64,000 bases of DNA from positions 1,712,155 through 1,776,154 of the forward strand of contig NC_082596.1 in assembly GCF_030936135.1 (NCBI RefSeq). Reading direction: 5' to 3'. Positions 1 through 12,909 of the stretch are shown in pieces (the first letter of the stretch is position 1; each line of letters begins with the position of its first letter). This DNA is from Gavia stellata. Taxonomy: Eukaryota; Chordata; Aves; Gaviiformes; Gaviidae. A model generated the notes under the pieces. The model searched no databases and had not been told where the DNA came from. It worked only from the letters and a program-made list of their open reading frames with translations. The position numbers were made by a program, and so were the translations under genes.

Positions 1-2201
1 TCCTGCAGCATTGAGAGACTTTGTGACAGCAAAAAGCTTGGAGGTGTTTAATGGCAGAAGCTTCTTGAGTCTAGCAAGTGAAAGAATTACAGTGAATTAT
101 TAAACTGCGTATAAACCCTTTAAGAATAATTTCTTGCTTCTCGATCGGGCTGTTCTGATCGGTTGTGCTCCTTCTCCCCAAGGTCCCCGCTGCTGTGGTT
201 GGGCTGGTGGGGGGACAGGAGCTGCTCTTTGCTCACTGCTGCCATTTCAGAGCTCCAACCTCTGCCTTAGAGGAGAAGCATATGGACAAATCTCTGGACG
301 AAAAGTCCATCGAGGGTTGTTAAACATCTTCTGGCTGTGGAAATCCTGAAGGCTCAGGCTGCTCCTTGATCTCGTCCCTCCAAAACTGGTACTGGCCTTG
401 GCCAGAGAGGATCTGGAAGAGGTTTAGGATGTGTTGGGGGTTGAGAAGGGAAGCACCCCAACTTTTCAAACAGCCTTTCCCTCCAGTGTTAAGAGGCCGT
501 GTTTTGGGGCTGAGTTTCTTCCAGATTAGTTTTCTGGGTGGCAGCCTCGTACCTGTGGGTCTTCAGTATCGCATCACTGGGTCAGCGAAAGTTTGCTCCT
601 CTCCTGGAGGCCCTTCAGATACTGTGTGAGACCTTAGGCCGCTCCTTCACATGTGGACCATTTGGCCCACAGTTTTAGTTTGGGACTGACTAAGAGGTTT
701 CAAATGCAGATGATTTTTCTTTCAAGTTGCCCCAGGGCTGATGCCTGGAGAGAACCAGCCATGGCAGGAGCTGAGTTCCTGGCTCCAAGTGCTCCTCTCC
801 AAGCTCCATGACGTTGTTATGCTGAATTAGACTCAATCAAGCTGAGAAGCTCCTCCATGCCCAGCTACCGGGGGGGCTGTTTGAAGTGCAAGAAGTCTTA
901 ATATAAAACTTCTCCGCTCGGTATTAGCACGGGGAGGGATACTGGGAAGGCTAAGCTTTGAGCCATCCCAAGTTTTCTATACCTTGGTCGTACCTCCATC
1001 TTATTCCTTTTATGATCCTATCACAACTGCTTCCAATTTCCTCTCCCCTTTGACTCAGAGAGAGCTGGTGGGCGCAGGACACGCGGCGTAGGATGGGGAA
1101 GGACAGGATCTTGTTAGGTGTGCAGGATCTGGCCGGACCTGAGCAGAGGGGCCGTGGGGAAATGGTGATGGACCTCTCAACACGATGAAGGGCTGCCCAG
1201 GAGGCAACTGGGGGGGATGTTCGTTAAAGCTGTAAATCAGTGAAATGAGTGAGCTGGTCAAAGGGTGGAGAAGAGGAAGAGGAGAAAGACTAGCATGATT
1301 TTGCTGCTTAGAGACATATCCCTTTTCTCATCCATCTTGGTGAAATCTTGTAAAGATGACCCACGTGGGGCTGGGCTTGCTGAGCCCCGACATCCTGTTC
1401 TGTAACTTCTTGACATCAAACACATCCTGCACTAGCGATAAAACTCGCTCCATCTCCTATTAGAAGAATCAAACCTCAAACAGATTTAATAGCCTGTGTT
1501 CATGAAGGTTGGGCGTTAGGGTCTGGACATCAGCAAATTGCTTCTTCTAAAGAGATGATGCATTTTATACACTTCAGCGGGAGAGCACGATGAGGAAGTG
1601 TCGCATTAAAGCATCTCGGCAGCTTCTCCTCCCCCTTCTTGCTCATGCAAAGGAAAGAGCCATTTAAGATTTAAATTTATCTCCGTCTCACACGCAGCTT
1701 TTTTGGGCTCATATGGAGGACAGGTAGTAGAAACACCCGGTCTTAGCTATGGAAACGCTGGTTGCATGCATGAAGCTTTGTGTGGGGCTGGTTTTAGAGG
1801 TTATGAGCCCTCTCCGGGCTGTCTCAGACAGGAGGTCAACATGCGTGTGGGGGGAAAGAGGAGAGGAGTTTGCCAGGTAGATGCATTGGCATCCTTTTTC
1901 CTGGTGCTGGTGCAGGCGTGGCATGAAGAGCTACCTGGGCATGTCTCCCTCATCTTCATTTTGACCCAAATTGTGTTGGGTCTGTTTGCTAGGAGTTCTT
2001 AGCGATATTTTAGGTGTATCTGTAGACGGTAGCCACATATCCACCTGTTCCAGTTGTGGGTTCATGGTGTACTGAGTCGACCTCAAATTGCCTGCTGATT
2101 TTCGGTGCTTGCAGGCATGTCTGGGTGGCACTGGAGATAACTCCTGGGCAGTGGGGCAGCCCCTCCTCTGGGACAGAGGATTTGTGGCTTACCGTCTCCC
2201 A

Positions 2202-2386
2202 TCAGGCTGCCCAGGAAGGTGGTTGAGTCACCATCCCTGGAGGTATTTAAAAGATGTGTGGATGAGGCGCTTAGGGACATGGTTTAGTGGTGGACTTGGT
2301 AGAGTTAGGTTTGTGGTTGGACTTGATGATCTTAAAGGTCTTTTCCAACTGAAACGATTCTATGATTCTATTCTATGATTCTATGA
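2202..2386 (+). mobile_element. CR1 LINE 3' end (plus strand)
   Basis: Starts at CAGGCTGCCCAGGAAGGTGG, continues through the ORF2 C-terminus and the 3'UTR (TGGTTGGACTTGATGATC), and ends in several ATTCTATG units. About 185 bases, 5'-truncated. Confidence 0.93.
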
Positions 2387-3674
2387 TCATTTAGAAACAG
2401 CTGATGGAGAGCACTGCCTTTGATAGCTCTTTTATAGTCCACTGCAGCAGTATGAAAATTAACTACAAAAGCAACTTCATTTTGTTTATCTTTAATTTTG
2501 GCTCTGGTTGACAGATGTTTTCTGGGTGGTAGAGTTGCCTGCTTGATTTGGGTTTTTTTCCTGTAATGTGTAGCAGAAATCTTCACTCAGCAAACTGATT
2601 AGTAAATAAAATCTTTATTTAAAAAAAAAATGGGTAGGCTTCGTAATGGGTCTGCTCATAAGATCATGAATAGTGGCCAGGCTGGATTTGAGCAGCCTGA
2701 GATCTGTCTGGGTGCATCCTGTTGGCTTGCTGGGGACGTTGAGTCCTTGTCCATCTCCTCTGGGTGACGATGGCTGTGCTACTGGCAGTAGGTGATAAGT
2801 CTTGGTACTAGCGATGGGAGCTTTCCATTGAAAATGCTTCGTAGCCTGCAGAGGAGGTTTAAAACTAATCAGGTTTCTTCCACGCCCAATCCTACCCGTG
2901 TATCGCTGCGGAAATCTTTGTGGGTTTCCAGTTGTATCTTATTTACCGTACTCTGTAATGGCATAATGAGGGTTCTTATTGCTACCTTAATTTAACTGTA
3001 GGATCTTCAACAGCATTCAGATGCTTACATTAAAGATGTTGCTTATCAGGGCAAATTTGAACTGCTTAATAGCCTGGGCTAGTTGATAATAATGCCTAGA
3101 TAAATACCAGTCTGTGATTTTTTTTCTCTTGCACTTCAATATCTTTGTAGAAGGTGCATCAGAAGACATGAAAATTAGGAAGTTCAGGGGAAAAGCAGTC
3201 GCTGAATCATGTCTATAAAGTGGGAATATACTGATGAGGCAGAGAGTTCTTGATTTCAACCTGAACTTCTGTACAGACGAATGCAAAGAAGAGCAGATTT
3301 TGTCTTTCCTTCCTGTGCTGGAATCTCCCTTCGTTCCCATCTGTTCTCTGTTGTCAGACGATCTCTGCATCCCACGAGCAGTGGGTGACACCTTCCCTGA
3401 GCCACCTGGAATCATGCATGTGGTGGAGTCCCTGTCATCCCAGATGCAGATGACATTGTAGGGGATGTTTGGTGGGTGTCTGGCTTGCTCCATCCCCAGC
3501 GGTGATGATTCTGGGTTGGTAATTACCATTGATGGGTTCCCCATGTGAAACTGGCTCCATCGCAGCTTTGGGATGTGATGAATGAGATTGTCAGGAGCTC
3601 TGATGGAAATGGAGTTCCTCAACAAAGCAGCGCAGGGAATGATTGAATGCCGTAGACATTGCCACGCAGCAGTG

Positions 3675-4725
3675 AATGCCGGGTTGGGGATTCACCTTCT
3701 GGATGACTGTGTCCAAAGAGTTATAGTCAATGGCTCAATGTCCAAGTGGAAACCAGTAGCAAGTGGTGTCCCTCAAGGGTCCATACCGGCACCAATGCTA
3801 TTTAATATCTTCATTAACGACATAGTGGGATTGAGTGCACCCTCAGCAAGTTTGCAGATGACACCGAGCTGAGTGGTGCAGTTGATTCCCTTGAGAGAAG
3901 GGATGCGATCCAGAGGCAACTTGATGGGCTTGAGGAGTGGGCCCATGCGAACCTCATGAGGTTCAACAAGGCCGAGTGCAAGGTCCTGCACCTCAGCTGG
4001 GGCAGTCCCCAGTATCAGTACAGATGGGGGGTGAGTGGATTGAGAGCAGCCCTGCAGAGAAGGACTTGGGGGTACTGGTGGTTGAAAAACTGGACGTGAG
4101 CCAGCAATGTGTGCTCACAGTCCAGAAAGCCAACCATCTCCTGGGCTGCATCCAGAGCAGCGTGGCCAGCAGGTCGAGGGAGGGGATTCTGCCCCTCTAC
4201 TCCGCTCTGCTGAGACCCTCCGGAGCACTGCGTCCAGCTCTGGGGTCCCCAGCACAAGGCAGACATGGACCTGGTGGAGCGGGGCCAGAGGAAGGAGACG
4301 AAGATGATGAGGGGGCTGGAACAGCTCTGCTGTGGAGAAAGGCTGAGAGAGTTGGGGTTGTTCATCCTGGAGAAGAGACGGCTCTGGGGAGACCTTCTTG
4401 CAGCCTTCCAATATAGAAAGAGGGCTTCTAAGAAAGGTGGAGAGAGACTTTTTACCAGAACAAGGGCCAGTGGTTTTAAACTGAAAGAGGGGAGGTTTTG
4501 ATTGGACATAAGGAAGAATTTTCTTTCTGTTGAGGGTGGTGAGACGCTGGTCCAGGTTGCCCTGAGAAGTTGTGGATGCCCCATCATTGGAAGTGTTCAA
4601 GGGCAGATTGGATGAGGCTTTGAGCAACCTGATCTAGTTGAAGATGTCTCTGCTCATGGCAGAGGGGTTGGACTAGATGATCTCTGAAGGTCCCTCCCAA
4701 CCAAAACAGTTCTACGCTGTGATGA
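3675..4725 (+). mobile_element. CR1 LINE, RT-to-3'-end copy (plus strand, degraded)
   Basis: A 1-kb copy covering RT motif B ([14 protein letters not shown]), a motif C region split by a frameshift near 3835-3870 (the 'SKFADDTEL' segment is read in another frame), then the segment 'CIQSSVASRSREGILPLYSALLRP', the C-terminus and the 3'UTR to about 4725. Stops and frameshifts show it is inactive. It is of the older subfamily. The true 5' limit could be somewhat earlier. Confidence 0.9.
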
Positions 4726-6669
4726 TTCCTCCTTATGTCGGTGGCTTTGCTTTCATGGTGGCTCAACTGATTGTGGGTACTTTGGGATTGGAGTAGGGCT
4801 GAGTCGCTCAGTGTCTCTGGCTGGTCTTCCTCCATCCTCTTGGCTTACCTTGGTTTTTTTATTTATATTTTGGCTTACACTGTCTGCAAGCATTGTCAGA
4901 GCTGTGGGACTCTCCTCCCGGCTGATTCAGGACACGGGCAGAAACCAAGCCTGGAAAATCCAATCTCCGGTCTTTGCGACTCCAAGCAAAGCTCTTGCCA
5001 GTCTGCAGGGAGTTGGGGGGAAGGGTGAGACCAGGAAGGAGGCAATTCCCAAATAAGAAGATACATTAAAAAAAAAGATTGGAAATGCTCAATTATGGTA
5101 CTTTTGCTCCTGCTTGGAGCTGAAACCTGGAGGTGTCGCGTGCATGCGTGCTGGGAAGGTGCAACACTCATTGACAGCATTTTGCTTCATGGGAAATTCC
5201 AGTTACAGAGGAGTAACACCCTCAAACCAAGGAGCAGCAAGATGGGAGGAAACAGTCAATGGTGATTTAGAGGAAGCTCTGAAGTGGCAGAGAAGGGATG
5301 TGAAGGAGAGCCCTGTCCTTTAGGTCATTTCTTATTTGGGCCGGACCATGCCGGGGGAATGGATGCTGCAGGGACAAGGCTTTGTCTTCCCCGCTTCAAT
5401 CCCTCCCAACTATTTTGCTGCCTCTTAAATATGATGTTCCCAGTGATTGTAGAAATGCTGTCCCATTCTTGCTGCAGCTCTGGAGGTATTTTAGCTCAAA
5501 TGCTGTTTTATTGCCTGCAAATACCAAGAGAGAGGGTTCATGGTTTTGCAGTAGATCCTAGAGAGCATTTGGTAGATCCCAAATCCTAGTGAGCATTTGG
5601 AGACAGCCATCAGAAGCCATCGCTTTCCTGCAAGCGTTTTGCTAGGGCACCAAACTGTGTTTCGGGGGCAGAAACCCGTTTTGGAGCAAATTCTTTAGGA
5701 TAATCGCGTCGGCTAAATTTCTCCATCATTATTCCACAGCCTGGATGATGTTCGGATGTATTGTCCTCCAGGTTTTAACGACAGGGAGCTGGAATTTTTT
5801 TTTTAAGGCTGCTTCCATCTGCACCCAATTATAAAAAAGCCATCAAAAAAAAGCTATTTACTGGCTGTCAGTTCGGAGCGGCGTCAGAAAACAGCTCTGC
5901 CACCTCCAGCGATAGCTTCCGAACAGCCACTTAGTGCTGAGACATGGTGGGTAAGAGGGACATTAAAACAGCCTGACATCAATCCAGCCGCTTAATCCTG
6001 CTGCTCGGCGATGGGGCTACCTGTAATAGCTCCGGTGAAGCTGCGTGGATGTGCAGAGGGCTTTAAAAAACAGAAAGCACTTGAGTTGAAGCACGTGGAT
6101 TTTGGGGATTAACTCGTGCTTTTAATGCTTCCCTTCCCCAGAAGGTCTGCTTGGGGCTTTTATCACTGCAGTGCTCCAGGTTTCAAGGCAGGAGCTGGAC
6201 CCTTGTTTCCATCACGGTGGACGGAGAGATGGACACAGGTCCAAGGAGATGAGAAGATGCTCCAGCACTTTGCCATCTCTTGTCCATCTGCAGGTCCCTT
6301 GTCACCTGCTGTCCCCCAGCACTGGGAAAGGAGAGGTTGAGCAGGGGGTGAGAGAAGCCCGGAGATACTTGAGAAGTTCAACCTGGGCAAACTGCTGGTG
6401 GAGCGGAGCCGGGAATGCCGGGCTGGATGGGACCTCTTATCCCCACCCCGTAAGGTCAGTGGGCGGTTGTTGATCGGCCCAGTAACCCAGCTTTGCCATC
6501 CTCCCGCCCTCCGCTGCCTCCTGCCAAGCTTGTTCATGGAAAAAGTTAATTAACATCATTCCTGAGGCTGAGCCGGGACCTTCCACCAGTTGCTGCCTCC
6601 TTCTTTGCCAGGTCCATGCTAAAGAAGGCTGCGCCCTGCAAACCCCCTTGTTCCCGTCCCCCTCCCTGT

Positions 6670-6775
6670 ATGTGTTGGGGCCCGTTGGGCCATTTAAGGC
6701 TTTGTGGGTCGTTAGCGGTACCTTGAATTTCACCCAGAGCTGCCTTGGCAGCCAGGGAGGAGTCCTGGCCGCGGG
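6670..6775 (+). repeat. Possible ancient amniote repeat remnant
   Basis: The phrase 'GGGCCATTTAAGGCTTTGTG', then 'GGTACCTTGAATTTCACCCAG' and 'CTGCCTTGGCAGCCAGGGAG', resembles a widely dispersed old amniote LINE segment that I recall only loosely. I cannot name the family. Confidence 0.25.
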
Positions 6776-8894
6776 GGCTGCCAGCCGGGCACTGTCCCAG
6801 CGCTGGGCACTGTTGCCGGTCTCCTCTGGGCAGGCTGTGGGGGAAACCCCGGAGCGGGGAGACCAGGATGGGGACAGCATCAGCGGGATGATGGCATGCT
6901 CATCAGCACCCGATGGAGCTGGGGCTTTCTCCCCAGGGCTCTTTAGGGGTGCTGTGGTTTTTCTGTTGTCTCTGTTGGAAGGGACCAGAGGCTTTTTTCT
7001 CTTTTTATGGTCCAACCTGCGGGCTGGCGGGGGTCCCATGGGGATATAATTAGCCACCCTGACAGGTGGAAGGGATCGGATGGCTCCCAGCGCGAGGTCG
7101 CACCCACCACCCCGCAGCCCTGCTTGGCTTCACCCCGGCTGACACACAGCGAGCAGCAAACTGCCTTACAGCAACCCAGCATGTTTGCTCTGGCATGCAG
7201 GGCAAGAGCAGAAGAGCTGCTGTAAATAAACAGAAGGGGCTTTTCCAGCCACCGAGCCCGGCGGGGAGGCGATTCCAGCCTCAGCAACCCAGCCCTGAAA
7301 CAGCGGTGATGAACGGGGTGTTATGGCAGAAGAGCCGAGCGCTGGGAGCGGCGTGGAAAAGCCATTAGAAACTTGAGCCGAAGACACGGCCCTGGGATTA
7401 GTCGCACACGGTTTGTTTTCTTTATTAAGTATCTTTCTGCTGTGGAGCCAATAAATGTGGTCTGGTACAACGATCAGCTCAGAGGTCTGTGCCGGGGAGG
7501 TGGCGCATCCCGCTCCCAGCACCCAGCTGGGACCGTGGCACCGTCCCCTGGTAGGGATTTGTAACCGGTCCCTCGGGTGCTGTGTTTCTCATTTTTTCCC
7601 CAAAACAGCATCATTCCCCAGCATAGCAGCATCACCGCTGGCTGCGAGGGTGATGCATCCATGCTGCTTTTTGAGGCCAGGGCTCTTTTTTCCTACTCTT
7701 CCCCTTCCCAAGCCCATTTTGTGCTAGGAACCGCTGTATGGGAGCAGATCTCACATCCTTGGGCAGAGGCTCTGAAGAGCCACCACCCTGCCGATAATTA
7801 GCAGTAATTGACTTAAGGCAGGTTCGTAATTAATAGGAGGTTTGCAGCGTGTTACTGTCATCGCATGGATGGAGATCTGGAGGTGGTGGTGGACTAGAAA
7901 CCTTCCAGCGTGCAGTAGATCTGATGTACCATCAGGCCAACTTGCCGTCACATGAGATAGGTGCCGTTGAACTAGAGTTGGCCCCAGCTATAAGGATGAT
8001 ATGGGAATTATTTCATGTTGATGCCAATCAGAAAGGTGATCGCACAGCTTGAGAGCCCATCCCTCCCTGTTTTGCTACTTGATATTGTATGAAACATGAA
8101 ATCCTGAGGTTTTGCTGATGCTTCCCTTGGGCAACTCGGCAGCTCTGCCCGTCCTGCGTCACCGGAGCCGTGTAATTTCTAGGCAGGCATCATCATCCGT
8201 CGCTGCCCATCCAAATAAAGAATGGCTTTGGGCAAAGCATGTGGGGAAAAGGGGAATGAGAAGATAAACCATAGGGATTTACAGGTCTTGTCCATGCAGA
8301 TCTCAGCTGGCCCTGCGCCGTCTCAGCTTTCAGCCTCCCCAGCTCTCCATCGCCCGGCAGCCCCCACGTTCATCCCAACCTTCAATCCCTAACAGGCTGT
8401 GCCTTTTTTTTTTGTCTCCCCTAATTTTGTATCACTTATTTTTAAAGTGATTATCAGGTTGAGGGGTTTGCTTTTCTGCTTGCTAATATTTTGGGAAAAA
8501 ATACTGCCCTTGAAAGCTGTCCTGTCGCTACCTTTTCCAAGCATTTACTCTTGGTCCGGGCCGTATCCTGGCTGCAGGTGGAGGTGTCCGGACCAACATG
8601 AGTTGGGAAAAAGTTAGGGAAAAAGTGAAAGCTGTTCTCCCAAACCTCTGCTTGATTCAAATGCCTGTTCTCTAGGTGGTTTGCAAGAGAACGGCTGCTT
8701 AAACACAGCTTTCTGCGCCGGAGGAGATGGTTTTCCCATACCCGCTCTTGAATGGCATACCCAAAATAAGCATCAACGTTACTACCAGCTCAGAACAGGG
8801 AGGAGCCGGCCTTGCCTGCACAGCTGGGATGCTCTAGTCTCTAGCGATGCTTTTCCAGTGCTGGCCTATGGGTGGAAGAGAGTAAAAGGTCTCC

Positions 8895-9485
8895 CAGCCT
8901 GCATCCAGAGCAGCGTGGCCAGCAGGTCGAGGGAGGGGATTCTCCCTCTCTACTCAGCTCTGCTGAGACCCCCCGGAGCACTGCGTCCAGCTCTGGGGTC
9001 CCCAGCACAACAGACACTGACCTGTTGGAGCGGGGCCAGAAGAGGGACATGAAGATGATGAGGGGGCTGGAACAGCTCTGCTGTGGAGGAAGGCTGAGAG
9101 AGTTGGGGTTGTTCAGCCTGGAGAAGAGAAGGGTCCAGGGAGACCTTCTTGTGGCCTTTCAATACTTAAAGGGGGCTTCTAAGAAAGATGGAGAGAGGGT
9201 TTTTACCAGGGCCTGTAGTGACAGGACAAGGTACAATGCTTTTAAACTGGAAGAGGGTAGGGTTAGATAGGATGTAAGGAAGAAATGTTTTACGCTGAGG
9301 GTGGTGAGACGCTGGTCCAGGTTGCCCTGAGAAGTTGTGAATGCCTCATCCCTGGAAACTTGGATGGGGCTTTGAGCAACCTGATCTAGTGGGAGGTGTC
9401 CCTGCCCATGGCAGGGGAGGTGGACTAGATGATCTTGAAAGGTTCCTTCCAACCCAAACCAGTCTGTGATTCTATGTTTCTATGA
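8895..9485 (+). mobile_element. CR1 LINE 3' part (plus strand)
   Basis: Begins in the 'CIQSSVASRSREGILPLYSALLRP' segment and runs to the tail CTGTGATTCTATGTTTCTATG. Very similar to the 3' half of the copy at 3675-4725, so both come from the same subfamily. It has small deletions near 9010 and 9360. Confidence 0.93.
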
Positions 9486-10846
9486 AATATAGGATTTTGG
9501 AGTAATGGCAGAGCCTAGGCACTGTTTAGAGATGACTCTACTTTCAGGTTGTCCGTTGGCTTGTGAACTTACTTGCCATTGAAGCTCCTTCAAATAGAGG
9601 GGTACAGTCATAGGAACTGGTTTTTTTAATAAATTTTCAGTGGAAAAGCAGTGCTGTTGCTGCGCCGTCCCCCCCATCGAGCCAATGTCCGTCTGTCCAT
9701 CTGGATCCCCAGCCCTCCTGCTGCTCAACGCCATCCCCAACCTCCAGCAGACGAGCTCCTTGCTCCGCTGCTGACTTCAGCCATCGGCCCCAGGCGGCAG
9801 AGCTGCCGAATGCTTCTGCCCTTTCGAAGAGAGAGCTCCCACGGCTCAGCGGGGCTGCCGCTTAATCCCAAAGGTCAGCACGGGGAGCTGCTCCCATGTC
9901 CCCAAAGTCAAGTTGCGTTAAAAGGGCAGGAGCTCACCTACATCCCGCATTGTCGGGAAGATGCATTTTTATAAACAGGCGAGAACAATCACGCTGAAAC
10001 CCTCACTGTGTTTCTCTTCCTGTGGATTTGTCCTGTTTTCCCCCAAACCTGTGCAGAATTTGAGCATCTGTGCTATCCTGTAGCAAGGAGGTTTGCAGCA
10101 TGAGCATCCAAGCGTGGAAGGACCCACGGGCGGGGGGAAAGCGGGCTGCGTCTTTGCTTGTGAAGAAGGTGAACAGGCGAATGGATCCTGGTGTTGTGGA
10201 CCCTTCGTTGCGCTGTGTGTGTTGGATCGTGTCTTGCCATGGGTGTCGTGGTGTGGTGCCTGTCGCCCTGTGAGAGCCAAGGTGGGCTCATCAGGTGGGG
10301 TGGGAGGGAGCATCCTGGGTGGGATTGGGTCCCCCTGGACATTGCAGGGCTGAGCAGAGCTCCAGGACCTGCTCCCACCCTCCATCCCTTAGGATACACT
10401 AGGATCCCAAAATAAGTCCTACAAGGAACATGCTTCTTTGCTGCTCTTCCCTGCTCCTCCCCAAGTCCCAAGCATGTCTGGGACAAGAAAACCCTGTGTC
10501 CTCTCCGAAACCAGCTTCTCCATCCCAGTTAATCTCTTTGGGACCTCCCAGCATCACCACCTCGGGGGTAGATCATTGCTGGTAAGACTTCGGTGGTTTG
10601 GGTCTGTAAAATCAGGCACTTGGAAAGCTGTGGGTGAGTGCATAGCATCTCCCAGAGGAGACTAATATGTTTTAATAGCACTTTGGCATGGAATAGTATT
10701 TTGATACAGAGAAGGAAGCACCAACACATCCTTCTCTTCCTTTAGCAATGTGTTGGTGCCACCTGAAGGAGCCCAGCTCTGGGAACCTGTGTTCCCTGCG
10801 AGGCTTTCTCTGCCTTTCCCAACATTGCTCTCTTTTTCCTTCACAG

Positions 10847-11022
10847 TGCAAGAAGAAGCACACGCTGGTTTGCCCTGACTTTGCCAAGAAAGGCATCTGC
10901 CCCAGGGGCACCCGGTGCAAGCTGCTGCACCCCCAGAAGAAGCGTCACCCAAGAGAGGCTGAAGATGTGGACCGCAGCGACCCCCCCTCCAAGTGGAGAC
11001 GAGTCTGGGAGGAGGTGGGCAG
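10847..11022 (+). CDS. ZC3H3: ZC3H3 exon: end of zinc finger 4 and all of zinc finger 5
   Basis: ZC3H3 (also called Smicl) is a nuclear CCCH zinc-finger protein known to link Smad proteins, the polyadenylation machinery and poly(A) mRNA export. This exon opens at a codon boundary after a pyrimidine-rich tract ending TTCACAG and closes at AG|GTAGGA in phase 2. Its first residues, C-K-K-K-H, supply the last Cys and His of finger 4. Finger 5 then reads C-x8-C-x5-C-x3-H, with Cys at exon residues 9, 18 and 24 and His at 28, exact CCCH spacing. A basic tail (KKRH, KWRR) follows. The preceding exon should end in phase 0 and is not in the window. The match to the family's finger 4/5 junction is clear by eye, and the splice phase joins the next exon without a frame break. 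Confidence 0.9.
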
Positions 11023-12700
11023 GTAGGAAAGAGCAGAATAAACTCTCTTTGCTTTTAAATGGTTTTCTTCCCAGCCTGCTCTAGATGTTTCCTCTTCCAG
11101 GCATGTGCGTGCCAGTTTATTTTAATTTTTTGCTCATGTGGGTCACTGTGGTGCCTTCTTGATCGAGCCACCACAGGCAATAGGGTTGGGCAGGGTCTGT
11201 GCTCGAGGGAGAGGTCCCTGGGAAGAGCTGATGGATAGGGAAGACAGGATAGCTTGCATCTTGCTTCCCAATGTGTGCCGTTGGAGTGAGGGTATCTTCG
11301 CCCTTAGAAATGTGCCGCCCAGGGCTTCATCACCTCCAGGTATCTCCGAGGCTTTTGTAGACCTTCCTCCTGGGAGATGGAGGAGCTCTGACGGAGACTC
11401 CACTACCAAAAGTGGGTGCAGCTTAGCCATAGCTCTGTGGGAAATTGGAAACCATCATCCCTCTTCCTCAAATCCGTGGCGGAGAGCAGAGCTGAGACCT
11501 CGGTGTGGCATGGAGGGGCTTGCCGTCAGGACTGGACTCGCTGCCTGAAGAAGCAGAGATGGAGGTGGACATGGAGATACAATAGGCTTTGTAAAGCCTT
11601 TTGATGCTGGGCTGGTTTCTTTGTTAATCCTTGGAAGCTCTCTGAGCTCTCTCTGGGCAAAGATGATGCTTTTGGGTGCTGGGATGGAGTCTGCAGGCTG
11701 AGGGACATGTTGGTCCTCATCCCCACAGGGAGACAGATTTTCTTGAGCTCGGCACACCCTTGCCTTCCTCTGCCCTTGCCCCCGAGCCCTGCCTGCAAAA
11801 CGACTACATCCCAAAGTAATTAAAATTAAAGCCAAATTGAAATTTGGCTTTAAAAGCCAAAATCTAAAAATCCTGGGTAGCAGGAGGAGAAAATACCGGC
11901 TTGGATGCTCGGCACCTCGGCGGTTCTTTGCAGCGGGACATGGGGGTGAAGGTGGGATGGAAACGGGGGGACCTGGGAGCTGTGCTGGTCTGGTCCATGC
12001 TCTTGCCCGGTCCTGGCCCTGCCTTGTAAGGTAGCAGAGGGGGACGAGCGCTCAGCAGGCTCTCCGAACTTATCCCGGCTGACAGAAGAGCCTTGGAATG
12101 ACACCCAGCTCACTTCCCGGGTGTGAACGAGGTGTAAAATAGCTCCTTGCTCTTTTTAGGTAAGGAGGCATGAGAGCAGGGCTGGGCGTTGGGGAGGCAC
12201 GGCCCTCCCGTCCCGTCCCATCCGAGGGGAAGGGAGCACACCCAAGCTTGGAAGCTGCTCTGGAGGTTTTTTTTTCCATTATTGGCACCATCATCGGCGA
12301 TGTCAAACGAGCTGAAGTGTCACATTAGCTGGGCTTGGAAGAGGGCGGCAGGGCTGGGGTTGAGCCAAGCCCAGTGGGGCATCACCGAGCCGTCGCTGCT
12401 CCCTACACCCTCCATCTCCCCTCTTGCTCTGCCGGGCCAGCACCCGAGTGGGAGCCCAGCACCTCCGCGAGGATCTGAGAGCTGCAGGGAAGCGCAGGGC
12501 AGGGAATCCAGCAGGGGAGTGAGAAACTCTGGCTGAATCCGAGCTGGCTCCCAGGAAATCGGAGATATGGAGCAGCCTGGGATGGAGCTCGGAGAGCCTC
12601 CGTGTGCGGCTCCAGTGGTTCACCCCAGCCTCTTCCATTGCACATGCTGTTGCCAAGAGGGATCATTTTATTTTTCTTTATTATTTTTTGCCTTCTGCAG
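11023..12700 (+). other. ZC3H3: ZC3H3 intron
   Basis: Intron of 1,678 bases between two ZC3H3 coding exons. It begins GTAGGA and ends with a T-rich tract and TTCTGCAG. I see no repeat, RNA gene or conserved-looking element that I can support inside it. Confidence 0.85.
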
Positions 12701-12909
12701 GAACGATCCAGCTCAGCTCCATGATGACGGGGAAATGCCCGGACCCTCCAGTGCGGAGCAAGAGGTGAAGTTTTGGAAAGAAGCGGACGCCTCGCCAACC
12801 AGCTGGCTGCAAAAGCTGCCGTCCTTCATCTCCCTCCAGTCCTCAGCCTCTCCCGGTGACCACGGCTGCAAAGCAGAGAAGGACGAGGATGAGTTGGAGG
12901 ATGAGCCAG
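12701..12909 (+). CDS. ZC3H3: ZC3H3 exon: C-terminal linker with conserved LPSFISL motif
   Basis: This exon completes the split Arg codon of the previous exon (AG|G) and runs open for 209 bases to CCAG|GTAGGA, ending in phase 1. It encodes a polar stretch, a Trp-containing segment, then KLPSFISLQSS, which matches the conserved block near the ZC3H3 C-terminus as I recall it from the mammalian protein. An acidic run follows (KDEDELEDE). No fold is predicted; the segment is likely disordered apart from the short conserved block. Splice phases fit the exon at 10847 on one side and the exon at 26008 on the other. Confidence 0.88.

Larger units (their letters stand above)
1..10846 (+). other. ZC3H3: ZC3H3 intron, 3' part (no exon found)
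   Basis: This stretch precedes the first recognisable ZC3H3 exon. That exon starts in the middle of zinc finger 4, so the exon carrying the start of the finger must lie upstream. I found no frame here encoding the expected CCCH finger residues, so the exon is probably beyond position 1 and this is intron. It holds three CR1 pieces, described separately. The rest is ordinary mixed-composition DNA with no gene that I can support. An AATAAA followed by a run of ten A near 2606-2631 could be the tail of an old retrocopy, but nothing upstream of it is recognisable. Confidence 0.6.

Noticed and set aside
1..10846. Search for ZC3H3 exons with zinc fingers 1-4
   Set aside because: No frame with CCCH spacing and the expected finger residues was found, so these exons are assumed to lie upstream.
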